In this document: piece after piece, positions 20,479 through 32,071 of the stretch
Position numbering within the stretch: position 1 is the first letter of the stretch
How the letters are laid out: every line of letters starts with the position of its first letter
Assembly (NCBI GenBank): GCA_036872755.1
Contig: JAVHNS010000009.1
Location: 1,302,001-1,366,000 of the forward strand
Direction: 5' to 3'
DNA length: 64,000 bases
Source: Orbilia blumenaviensis
Lineage: Eukaryota > Ascomycota > Orbiliomycetes > Orbiliales > Orbiliaceae
Notes under the pieces: model-generated
What the model was told of the DNA's origin: nothing
Database searches by the model: none
The model's input: only the letters and a program-made list of their open reading frames with translations
Translations under genes and position numbers: made by a program

Positions 20479-22075
20479 CTAAAGCTCTGCTTGTTTCTCC
20501 GCCTTCTTATTTTTCCCAAGTAACCTTGCAAAGAAACCTTTCTTTGAATTACCTTCCTCGGTCAATCCGTCTCCAGGAGTTGTCAGATTCTGCTTTTGCT
20601 CTGGGCGGGGAACCACCCCGAGGCGCTTGTTGGCAACATCAAAAATCTGTTTCGGAATTTGTTTAGCCCGCTTCATGATCCATAAAGCATATCTTAGTGA
20701 AAAAAGAAACAGAGATAATATGAAGCCACTTACAACATAGTGTCCTTTCAAAAACGTATCACCTAAGATATCCAAGGGTAGGTCGCCTCGGCTTTGTATC
20801 CCTCCGTAAATATACCCATTCCCAGCATCCGCAAATCCCAGATCTTCCTTTTGAATGAAAAAGCTTTTCCCTCCAACATCAATTGAAACTTCCGGTAGCT
20901 GAGCTTCGGTCACTGATGCCGGGAAGATAAAACCCTGGTAACTAGAAGAGTACTTCGCTCCTGGGATCTGTTTATATATCGCAAAGCACGAAGGGTCGTC
21001 CAGGAGCGCCAAAGTGGTCCCCGTATCCGCAATTGAGATGTTGGATTTTGCCCTCTTAGTGACCTTTCCATTAACAGTGATGGAAGTAGATGAGAATTGC
21101 CAAAAACCGGCCGAAGAATCGATTTTTGCCCAGTATATATTTTCTGCCGATACGCCACAGAAGTCGAGGGTAGGTTGGTGGATGAAGCCGAAAGTATAGA
21201 AGCTCTCGCCATGATCAGGTTCATCGGTAACGTCACGCCAACTGCCGAGTTTACAAGTGAAGAGCTCAGCATCTTTAGGAATATTGGACTGTTGGATGAG
21301 CATATCCACGGGTGTGAGAACGGGTTCCGGTCGGCAAGTATTGAGAGAGCTAAATGCAAGCCCGAGGAGACCGGAACCTTCACCCTCGACAAAACTTTGG
21401 GACAGATGATTGGCAAGCTCAATAGCTTGGGCTTCAATGGTAAGGCCACCGAGCGTTAGAATATCGGTTCCGACGGTGCCACTAGCGCTTGATCCGTCGC
21501 CGTAACTAATATTCCAAGTCGTGCCATTCATGGTTTTGAAGCTTGAAGATTGATCAGGGTCGAAGACAGGTGTCCTGGGACTGCTAAGTCTAGTTCTCTT
21601 TGAAAGGTGAGTCGACCAGACCTGTGGAAAACATCTTAGCTTGTGCACTCATGACTATTGACTAAACCATATGGAAACAATTAAAAGAAAGACATACCCA
21701 AAGATCGGCACTGCCAGTGTCAAAATCTAGAAGAAAAGTCTGCGGTGGCGTGCCGATAAGCACTTCAGCCAAGTAAAGTGCATCATTTTGAATATCCTCC
21801 GCCTCAACGAGCCCCACATCATTTTCTCCAGATCCGGTTTTCTTCTTAAGTCTCGTAACCGTCGTGGCTCTACCGCCGACGCCAGGTGCAAATTTACCCT
21901 GCTGGGCGAGCTGCTTGCCTTGGAAGTATGTACTCTCTCGGAGTTCTATAGTGGGGTTGAAGCGCCATTTTCGCATGAGGTGGACATACGATTTGGTACC
22001 GTTGCGAACGTACTTTGCGTTCTTCACGACACGGATGGGAGTGTGTGTGATGTGGGGGTGTGCTTGAATAGACAT
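20479..22075 (-). CDS. Pepsin-type aspartic protease, no signal peptide
   Basis: A1-family endopeptidase. Exons on the minus strand: 22075-21698, 21621-20734, 20646-20479; introns 76 and 87 bp; 477 residues. Catalytic aspartates are Asp119 in FDTGSADLW and Asp325 in IADTGTTLAL; Tyr of the flap lies in NISYGDGSSASG. The C-terminal LGDTFLKGHYV/IFDVANKRLGV is rebuilt across intron 2, giving the standard family end. The N-terminus (MSIQAHPHITHTPIRVVKNAKYVRNG) has no hydrophobic signal. It is followed by an ESTYFQGKQLAQQGK propeptide-like part, as in a fungal aspartic protease group I know to lack a signal peptide. The C-terminal tail is basic (KKGFFARLLGKNKKAEK). Intron 2 is in frame and free of stops, so an unspliced form would be readable. 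Confidence 0.88.
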
Positions 22076-25000
22076 CTTGGTTAGAATCGTATTTTGATAA
22101 AGCTGGTCTATAAGTCTGGTGTCTGGATATCGGTCCGGGTAGCGGGTGTCTATGTTTGTAGTGCCGTCGAGGCGGTGTTTTGGGTTGAGTACTCTTGTTA
22201 TAGTGCTTTGTAGTGAGCGAGAGAGTTATAAGTGAAGTATCACAGCTAGGCATCTATTATAGCTGCATAGGCTATGACCGGATGAATGATGGTAGAGATG
22301 TAAAACGTCCAGATGCAGTACTTTATATGTTTTTCAACCGAATATGTATATCTATATTGCTGGGGGATAGCCTCGAGGGGAACTTTCTTAATATTTCAAT
22401 ATTATTAATATTTTCATTCTAGATGAGGTTTGATCACCGCGAACGGCGATGCTGATACTACTGGAAGAATAGGATGACGTAGCAAACTGCCATGGCGCAG
22501 TCGTTTCTCATAGTTTTTAAGTTTCTGGGGGCACTGTTGATAGTAACGTTTCAGGAATAACCTTCGAAGGACTTGATCAATTGATTCTCTGCTTACGGAT
22601 ACGCAGGGCATCGATAATATGTCGAGTGAGGGATCCAAGAGATATGATATATTGTACGGTGGATTGGAGTCCTCCAGGTCATTGCCTTTCATATATTCAG
22701 GCGTAAGGGATTAGGTAGCCGGAAGCAAGCTTTTGCGGGCATATATACTGAGGAAGATGGTTATGAATCGGGCTCTTTTGCATCGGGCTGGTCAGCTTGT
22801 GGAGGACTCGCTCTAAGGTTTATGATATGTTAGAAGTTTATACTTCCAACGCTTAGGTAATTAACCTAACTTTTCGGACCAATAAATAGTAATAAAAAAG
22901 ATTGGATAAGACAGACGTATGCATCTACGGGTATTTCTTCAATGCGAAAATTTTAAATAACTCTTAAATAGATTGTCTATTGATATGCAATATGACAAAC
23001 TCGAAATTATTGTTAGACCCAAAATACCTTCAATATTACAACTTCGTTGAGTTTGTGCTGTTTTTGTTGTAAATTGCATGCTGCTTCCGTCTGGTATCTG
23101 CTGCACTGCTCATGTTCCGACTCGCCTCGATACTGTATGATATCACATATATTACCACCGGTGTTGTCTAAAACTATGGTCCATGGGTCGAACGTTTGGA
23201 CCCTGACCGACTCACAAACGAGACCAGGTTTCGGCAGTCGGGTCGAATTTACCCTCACTGACATTGATATTTTCCGAGTCCCCTCCTTCAGATTCCCAAA
23301 TGATGTAATCTGATTTGACGAGGCTTAATGCCAAGCCAAGAAGCCAAGACATACAACGCCAAGATATCTGGAAGCGAGAATCTGAAAAAAATTCTGCTTC
23401 TTTTAGGTTCACAGGCTGATTCGAAGGGAAGTTGGTTCCCATTCGGTTGAAGATATTTTCTCTCTCCACGGGGTATTCAATTGGGGTAACGGGGTATCCT
23501 TGGGACTTTGGGGAGATTCCCAGTCCCCAGGTTTTGTGGAGGAATATCGGCTGTGATAACCTCTAGGAATTTCGGGCTTGTCATTAATGTGACGTCCAGG
23601 TCAATGCAGGGCCAGCGGGCGGCCCTCGAGCTTCGTATACAATAAATGAGGCCGGTTACGAACATGTTTGTACAGCGACACAGGACACATAGAGGGAATC
23701 GAGAAAAGGCCTAGGACCAAGACAGTAGTAAATCTACAGCCGCTAGAAAGCGAAAAGAACGATATGGAACTCTCTCTCTCTTCCCAAAAGCATCTGTTTC
23801 AAACCTCAACTGTGTCTCATATCGCCAATTCCACCCGGAAAAGTTGCTGTCAGTACGGATTGACTGCCACGTCTTCGCAGGTAAATGTAGCTCCCCCAGC
23901 TAGCTGCTGCACCCCCCTTTTTTGTTACATCTCAAACAGCAATGCAAGAGATACATACCCTCGAGCTCGGATCTATCAACCAGCTGGAGCTCTAACGCAG
24001 GACCCCAGTTCGATGTGTTTGCGTCTTTTGATGCAAGCTTACTGCACGGAGTAACATAGATTGGCTATGTAGGTTTCCGTTTTCAGAACGGTGCATCCGA
24101 GATGGAGGCTTGGGTGTACGCTGTGTTTAATACCCTACAATTATAGATTTTTCTTGAGCTCCAGCGAGCTTAAATGTACCGGATACATGGCAAATATTTA
24201 TGAAGGGGAGAAAAGCCTGAGGCGTTTAGTGAGGGATAAGCTAGAAAATTATGAAGGAGTCCCGGCCGGAAAAGAACATGCTGTGAAATCTTGACATCTG
24301 ATTTGTTGACGGGACCAGGTCCGTGGTGTTGAAGGAACTAGCGGAGTCAACGACAAAAAAAAAAAAAAAAAAACAAGTAAGAGTAGTAGACGAAGACCAA
24401 CCAGAAAAATGATTTTCCGAAGGCATGTGAAGGGTCTACATAGACGGAATAAGTGAGCGTGGGATGGCTGAATTAAGCTATGGGCTGGTGTGGCAGCCAT
24501 CCCACTCGGAGCGCGCTCACCGACCAGGGTCTTGGGTTATGTGCCTCAAGTTTCAACTAGCACCGAAGGTTCGTTAACAAAAGATATCGCATAATATGCT
24601 GAATGAAGAAGGACCCGCAGATTCGAATGGCAGATAAAGGAAGTTAGGCTGGATGGCCAAATACGAATTATCTCACGGCGAAGCGGTTAACGTTGGCCTA
24701 ACATCCTTTTGAAGCTTTCTTGATCTATCATTTTTTTTTTATTTTTTATTTTCCTGGTCTTCGAGTAATATACACAGTTGATAGCGGGACAGCCAGCTCA
24801 ACAATTCAGACCTGTTCGAAAAGCCTCCAGCGGCAAATTCTATTCGAATGCAAGCAAACATTTTAACAGCTGTGCCTTGGCGAAGTGTCGAACAAATAAG
24901 CTTACCTGTCGGGCAGCCTTATCCTAGGCTCGCTGAAAGCGGATCTATGGAATACATCCCGGGGGATAAAATCATATCTTGCTGAATAGTAGAACGAAAA

Positions 25001-26443
25001 ATTTTTTTTCCATTGTGGGATCGCCTCTTGAGTTTGGATGGCCACAAGAAGACCCAATTTTAAGGATTGATGTTCGGATCCTTACGGCCGTTTAGGAGAT
25101 AAGATCTTCCTTATCAAACAGCAAGCCCAGCTTGTGGCGATGTGTCAAGAATGGTGATAACTCGTGCACAAGTGGATTTTCTTCATGGTTGCCACAATTA
25201 GGACATACCGCTATAATATTTGTGAAGCATCAGAGACCACTTCTGGACAAATCGGCAGGTAACTAAATTGATCTGTATGGTCCACGTACACGACAGCTAG
25301 TAGACACCGCCAGACGTTTCGCAGTCGGTGGCTTTCCTTAAGCTTCTCAACCAAAAAAAAAATAAAGTAAAAAAAATTCTAATTTTTTTTTTTCAGAGTG
25401 CGCGAAAGTGACAGGGATGCGATAGCGGGTCCCCTGTCCGGAGCCCTTTTGGGGGTTTCTATTTTCCTGCCTGACCCATGCTCGTCCGATGCATAAAGGC
25501 TGGCAAGCCTTATTAGCGTTCGACAGACAGCATATATCAAAGATGTTATTGGGCTTGAAGGGCAGGGCATAATTGTTAAAAATCCCAATCCTTTCATGGG
25601 CATTATTCAGTTTGTCGCAAGGGGGTGTTCACCTCCATGTCTCTGAATAAGCAAAAATTTGCGTGTGTCGAGACCGCCATCCCACCTACACCAGTATAGT
25701 TACGTACCGAAGTAAGAAAAAAAAAAAAAAAAAGAAGCTTCGAGCTAGTGAGATAGTAGCTATCAATTTTTTGCCCACCAAAAAAAAAAAAATGTCCCGC
25801 AGTTCTCAGAGGATCTATGCAAGTCGTGAATGTAAAATAGAGAGCGAGCAGCGGCGGGAAAGAAGCATGGCAGGCGGATCTTGCTAGTGGACTCAGGCGA
25901 TCTGGTATATATTTCTTGCTCACCCTCCTCCACCTCTTCTTTCCTCTCTTTCCCTCTTTCTCTCATCACTCTCTGTTTCTTTCTCTTCATCCACGATTAT
26001 ACCCCTTAGATTTCTTGTTCGTCGTCATCTCGTCGTCGTTCTTGATTGATATAGACTCTACGCTTCTACCGAAGTATTTTGTCAGGTTCTTAGTATACGC
26101 CAGGATACATATTGAGCACCCTCTCTCAGGCTCAATAGCTAGTATCAGTACACTTGTAACCTCGTCATCTTATTTCTTTTCCTTCTGAAAGTTTCTCTCT
26201 CTTCTTTCGGAGGTTTTCCAAATTCCATTTATTTATTTTTTAGGAAATTCATAATCCTCTCGTCCAGGTGTGAATTTTTTTAGGTTTTGCTTTCTGTGGG
26301 CTGCATTATAGACAGGCTTCTTATCAGATAGATTTTTTTTTTTTCAAAACCGACCCACCACCCCTCCTAATAGCACATCTTAAGTGCGTTCTACCTACTT
26401 GAACCCCATTCATCAACCATCATCACCACATCGCCAATTCCAA
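22076..26443. other. Gene-poor 4.4-kb region upstream of EF3
   Basis: No gene that I can support. Many A and T runs (for example 24354-24374, 24731-24750, 25713-25734, 25780-25792). Small frames such as 22414-22692 minus and 23668-24054 plus have no family features. From about 25915 the sequence becomes strongly pyrimidine-rich (CTCCACCTCTTCTTTCC...), typical of promoters and leaders of highly expressed fungal genes, so the EF3 promoter and leader probably start there. A leader intron between about 26170 and 26400 is possible but not resolved. Confidence 0.55.
25915..26000 (+). promoter_or_regulatory. Pyrimidine-rich tract, likely EF3 core promoter
   Basis: An almost pure C/T strand on the coding side, about 450 bp before the EF3 ATG. 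Such CT tracts commonly precede transcription starts of highly expressed fungal genes. No TATA box was identified with confidence. Confidence 0.4.
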
Positions 26444-29400
26444 ATGGCCCCAGCTGTTGATACCATGGCTTCCGCATCCGCATCTGAAAACGCCAAATCG
26501 GTCAAGGTCCTCGAAGACCTTCTACAGAAACTCTCCGTTTCCAAGGGAGAGGAGACCGAATACGCTTCTAAGAATCTTGCCACCTTCGTCAACGGACCTA
26601 TTGAAGAGCACGAAGTTCCATCGAAATTTGTCGATGACCTCAAGAAGAAGCTTAACAACAAGAAGGATGCTGCCGTCCGCGAGCGTGCTCTTTCGGCCAT
26701 CAAGGCCATTGCCGGTCACACATTGGCTCCAGCTATCGAGCCTTACGTGATCGAGCTCCTCGGACCCGTTCTCGTCGCCGTTGGTGACAAGATGACTTCC
26801 GTCAAGAAGCTCGCTCATGAGACTGCCCTCACCATCATTGAGAATGTTAACCCCAATGCCATCAAGGCCGTTCTCCCAATCATCTTCAACTCCATCCAGA
26901 ATGCCGGAAAGTGGCCAGAGAAGATCACTGCTCTTGAGTGCATTGACACCCTCACCCGCATTGCTCCTTCCCAGCTCGCTTTGAGGACTCCCGACAGCAT
27001 TCCTGTCATCTCTGAGGCTATGTGGGAAACCAAGCCAGAGGTCAAGAAGGCTGCCAGGAAGACCATGGAGAACATCTGTACTTTGATCTGCAACAAGGAT
27101 ATCGACCGTTTCATTCCTGAGCTCATCAACTGTATCGCCGCTCCGGAAAACGTCCCAGAGACCGTCCACTTGCTTGGTGCCACCACTTTCGTCCAGGATG
27201 TTCTTGCCCCTACCCTGTCTATCATGGTTCCTCTTCTCGAGCGTGGTCTTGCTGAACGTGAGACCGCTATCAAGCGTAAATCCGCCGTCATTGTCGACAA
27301 CATGTGCAAGCTCGTCGAGGATCCTCAGATCGTCGCTCCTTTCTTGCCAAAGCTCATGCCCGGTCTCCAGAAGAACTTCGACACCATCGCCGACCCAGAA
27401 GCCCGCTCCGTTACCGAACGTGGTCTCGATACCCTCAAGCGTGTTGGTGATGTCGGCCCAGATGGTAAGATCCCAGAGGTCTCCAATGCCTCCGAGCCAA
27501 CTGTCTTGCTCGAGACTCTCAAGTCCATCGTCTCCGCTAGCAACCACAAAGAGGTTCTCGGCAAGTACCAGCCACTCCTTCACTACCTCGCCTGTATCGC
27601 CGGTACTCTCTACGATGAGAAGTCCAACGAGCAGTTGATCTGGTTTGAGCACGTTGTCCCAGCCCTCGCTGCCCTCGTCGGTGAGGCTGATGCCAAATCC
27701 ATTGTCGACGACTTCCGCAAGCGCACTGCTCCTGGTATTGCCGAGGCTGAGGAAGGTGAGGCCGATGATGAGGAAGGCGAAGATCTCTGCAACTGTACCT
27801 TCAACCTTGCCTATGGTGCCAAGATCCTTCTCAACCAGACCCACCTCCGTCTCAAGCGTGGTCAACGTTATGGTCTCTGCGGTCCCAACGGTTCCGGCAA
27901 GTCTACTCTCATGCGTGCTATCAACCGTGAACAGGTTGAGGGTTTCCCACCTAAGTCCGAAGTCAAGACCGTCTTCGTCGAGCACGATCTCGATGCTGCT
28001 GATACCGAAGAGACCGTCATTGGCTGGACCTTGAAGAAGCTTGCTGAGGCCGGTGTCGACAAGCCTCGTGACGAAGTTGAGAAGACCATGGTTGATTTCG
28101 GCTTCCAACAGGCTTGGTTCGAGAACCCAATCACCTCTCTTTCTGGTGGTTGGAAGATGAAGTTGGCTCTTTGCCGTGCTGTCTTCGAGGACCCTGATAT
28201 CCTCCTCCTCGACGAGCCTACCAACCATTTGGATCGTGTCAACGTCAAGTGGCTCGAGGACTATCTCTGCAACTCCAAGTGCACTTCCATCATTGTTTCC
28301 CACGACTCTGGTTTCCTTGACAACGTCTGCCAGCACATCATTCACTATGAGCGATTCAAGCTTAAGCGTTACAGAGGTAACCTTAAGGCCTTCGTCGCTC
28401 GTGTTCCATCTGCCAAGTCCTACTACGAGCTCGGAGCCTCCGAACTTGAATTCAAGTTCCCAGAGCCAGGTTTCCTCGAAGGTGTCAAGACCAAGGCCAA
28501 GGCTATCGTCAAGGTCGACAAGATGGAGTTCCAGTACCCAGGTACCCCCAAGCCACAGTTGACCGATATCTCCTTCCAGGTCTCCCTTGGATCCCGTATC
28601 GCTGTCATTGGACCCAACGGTGCCGGAAAGTCTACTCTTATCAACGTCTTGACTGGTGAGCTGATCCCGAACAAGGGTAATATCTACGTTCACGAGAACA
28701 TCCGTATCGCCTACATCAAGCAGCATGCCTTCGCTCACATCGATAACCATTTGGACAAGACTCCATCCGAGTACATCCAATGGCGTTTCCAGACTGGTGA
28801 GGATCGTGAGACCATGGACCGTGCCAACAAGCAGATCACCGATGATGACGAGCTCGCCATGAACAAGATCTTCAAGATCGATGGCTCCCAGCGTCGTGTC
28901 GTCTCCATCTCTGGTCGTCGCAAGTACAAGAACTCTTATGAGTACGAGTGCTCCTTCCTTCTCGGTGAGAACGTCGGTATGAAGGGTGAGAAGTGGATAC
29001 CCATGTCCACCTCCGAGAATGGCTGGATCCAGCGTTCCGAGCTTATCGCCTCCCACACCAAGATGGTCGCCGATATCGATCAGAAGATTGCCCTCGAGTC
29101 CGGCGCTTTCCGCCCACTGATCCGAAAGGAAATCGAAATCCACTGTGGTTACTTCGGTCTTGATGCTGAGTTGGTCTCCCACTCCCGCATGAAGGGTCTC
29201 TCCGGTGGTCAGCGTGTCAAGGTCTGCTTGGCCGCCGCCACTTGGCAACGACCTCACTTGATCGTTCTCGACGAGCCCACCAACTATCTCGACCGTGACT
29301 CCCTTGGTGCTTTGTCTAAGGCTCTCAAGGCCTTCGATGGTGGTGTCGTTATCATTACCCACGCCGAGGAGTTCACTCGTGGTCTCACTGAGGAAGTCTG

Positions 29401-29701
29401 GTCCGTCATTGACGGTAAGATGACCCCATCTGGCCACAACTGGGTCCAAGGTCAGGGTAGCGGTCCACGTATCGAGGAGAAGGAAGCTGGCGACCAGTTC
29501 GATGCTCTTGGTAACAAGATCGAGGTCACCAAGAAGAAGAAGCTCACCTCCAGCGAGCTCCGAAAGAAGAAGAAGGATCGTATGGCCAGGCGTAAGCGGT
29601 AAGCTTAACTCCAATACAACTTTTAACCTCGGTCTCAACAGTATGATGCTAATATATCTATCTATAGTGGTGAGGAGGTTTTCTCCGATGAGGACGATTA
29701 G
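26444..29701 (+). CDS. YEF3: Translation elongation factor 3 (eEF3)
   Basis: Fungal ribosome-bound ABC ATPase that helps release E-site tRNA and load aminoacyl-tRNA. Exons 26444-29598 and 29668-29701 (69-bp intron, GTAAGC...TCTATAG); the second exon codes only the final [10 protein letters not shown]. 1,062 residues, normal for eEF3. N-terminal HEAT repeats to about residue 320. ABC1: Walker [10 protein letters not shown] (about 480), signature [10 protein letters not shown], Walker [13 protein letters not shown] (about 586). ABC2: GPNGAGKST (about 723), a chromodomain-like insert, [10 protein letters not shown] (about 918), [12 protein letters not shown]. Basic C-terminus ([17 protein letters not shown]). 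Start is the ATG at 26444; the frame upstream is open from GTG only. Codon use is highly biased, as expected for an abundant protein. Confidence 0.97.
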
Positions 29702-32071
29702 ACGATTCTCCGTATTCCCTTGGGTTCCGATATTCACTCTTACCTACCCATACCCTAATAAACCGGACCCTGCGACTGCGATATATCTCTTTCGTTGCAT
29801 ACCCTTTCTTGTTCTGACGTAATTCTTCTTTTTATGATTGTTATATTTACAAATACTACCACGAGCCTCCTGGTGTACTTCTGCCTGATGTTCTGAACGC
29901 GAGCTGCGCAGTCCTGTCGGGGTTTGCACGCCGCCAACCTCTCTGCCCTTTCATTTTCGACACATTTCCTTTCACTTGTTTCATTCCCATTTTTGACAAC
30001 CATTCGATGGAACCAGTGGAGGAATGAATAGAGATATTAGGGCTAGTTTGGACGGATGCGGGGTCTTTGTCTACGAATCTTGCTCTCCTTTCGATCTTTG
30101 AGAGGGGGGAGAACTGGAGGGTGATTTGTGGCACTGAGTGGTTTTTCCTTTTCGGCTTTGCTTTTACTTAGAATTACGTTAGACTATGTACTGTTGTTGG
30201 CTACCACAAAAGAACTGATAGACTTTTTTTATCCTCTTATACTTTATGGATGAATCATGACGTTTTTACGTTTTGGCTTGTTTCTTCTCGAATGATTTTT
30301 ATGCATTTGTGATGAATTTATACGTGCCTAATATATGGTGATATTTATGATTACGATTATTGGCTTTGTGTAACAAAGTTAACGTTGCTTCATTCATAAC
30401 GGTCGTATGCAAACGCGAATTTTTAAATTCGACGTCATAATTATAAGTTTAGAACTTTGCATGTAAATACCTAGTCTCGTAGATACCTGAGTTTTAGTTA
30501 AAGGGTAACTACCTAGCTCTTCTACAAGTGACAGAGGTTCTGTCAATCGATCAATTGTTACCTGGTTATGGCGGCCAAAATGTATCAAAACGATAACAAA
30601 ACAAACCGTACAAAGTATAAGTACGTATTACAATTTACGCGAGGCATAAGTATGTTAATTTTCATAATTATGTTTGACCATCACTCCGCCGCTAGCTATA
30701 GCTTGCCCATCTGCCCACCAGAGACTGGAGAAAAGCTAGACAGCCAGACAGCCAGACAGCAAGACAGCCAAGCAGCAAAAAACCCAAGCTACTTCCTTTC
30801 TACTAATAAATACAATTATAACTGATAGTATATACATGTTAAATAGCCAAGTATATAGAATAATTATAAATTAATATGCTAACTATCTAACTGTCTGACT
30901 ATTTGGCTTTTCTCCAGCCTCCAATAGGTAGCTAAGCAGGTTAGTAGCAAACTAATGGCAAACTAATGGCAAATCAATGGTTAAGTATAAATATGAACAT
31001 TAAAATATTTATGTCTTATTTAAGTTGTAATATATATATTATGTGCAGTTTTAATATATATTTTGTGTGGTTTCGTATTATATATCGTTCTGATACTTTT
31101 GGCCATCATATCTGGTGGTTGGCATGTCGAGAAGCTAGCTAGGTAGCGTATTTATTGTTTTTTACAATAACATGGAAATCTTGAGAGCCTAATCACAACT
31201 AAGTAAGTAAATATTTAAATAAGGAAAGAAATAAGTATTTCCTCAGCTGACTAGATAGTCTAGTTTAAGCAGCCTAAATGACCCCCCCGCGGCGCCATAA
31301 AGGGTAAAATAGAATATATGTTTTTATCAAAAGCCCAGTGCAGTAACGATACTGAGCTCTTGACTGCGACCGCTAGCCTGCGAACTCGTGTTGTTAGTGT
31401 TGGACTTTACAGGCACTCTTCTTGGTAGTTAGGGCAAGGTGATCTTGAATTCGGAATTTCATTTGGTTAGTAGAATTTCTTTCAGATGTATTAATAAGTG
31501 CGGTTCAAATCGGCATGCGTAGGGTCAATGCGGCATGGAAAAACGGAAATGTATTTAGGTATACTGGATTAACCGTCAGAAGCCTATTAATATTGTATAC
31601 ACACTTAATCACAGTATTGAAATCTTGTAGTTTGTTAAACATGTATGAACGAACTGTATATATATACAAGGCCGTATTAGGTCGGTATGATAAAATGGAA
31701 ACTTTCACAGTGAGGCCTAATTGTAGTGATAACTGTAATTTAGTTTTAAAATATATACAGTTGTGACTTTAGCAACAATAATAATGTAAGGCTATCTGAG
31801 GCAGGTCCCAGTACTGTTGAGCAGTGAGGCACTATAGTTCTTGTTTGCATAATAATGATAAAAGCTCTGTTAGGATCTCGATCTATGGAATTTTGAACCA
31901 CAGTGTACGAGAGGTTTTGTTGTCGGAAGGCGAATCCCTGAGACCTGTTAGGCATATAGTGGAGATCAGTTCGGGTATAGTAACGCGGCAGCCTTTTAGC
32001 TTAACTGGATTCCTTTCATTAGAACTTCATGCAGTCTACACTGAGCGCTTGTTTTTCGCGCAATGATAGTG
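29702..32071. other. AT-rich intergenic region with degraded repeat
   Basis: No gene. Contains the inverted-repeat element at 30705-30937, an eight-base repeat (CAGCCAGA units, about 30741-30776), and a short tandem AACTAATGGCAA block (30949-30977). Very AT-rich around 31000-31100. Open frames at 31505-31955 are short, overlap on both strands and have no family features. Confidence 0.6.
30705..30937. mobile_element. Possible miniature inverted-repeat element, degraded
   Basis: Left arm 30705-30751 and right arm 30891-30937 are inverted copies of 47 bases without gaps; 34 of 47 positions pair exactly. Of the 13 mismatches, 12 are transitions (mostly G to A or C to T, with the right arm more AT-rich). 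The best-kept core is CTTTTCTCCAG. The inner part is AT-rich and has no coding frame. No clear target-site duplication was found, so the true ends are uncertain. The pattern fits a small non-autonomous element mutated by RIP or by CpG-type decay. Confidence 0.5.

Noticed and set aside
22414..22692. 92-codon minus-strand frame with ATG
   Set aside because: Reads partly protein-like (LKRYYQQCPQKLKNYEKRL) but has no motif, no splice partner and no supporting context; not strong enough to call.
23668..24054. 128-codon plus-strand frame
   Set aside because: Low-information composition in an AT-rich gap; overlaps no conserved feature and shows no family motif.
26522..29737. 1,071-codon antisense frame over EF3 as a gene
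   Set aside because: It is in exact codon register with EF3, runs through the intron and past the stop, and has a Leu/Asp/Gly-rich composition explained by mirrored codon bias.
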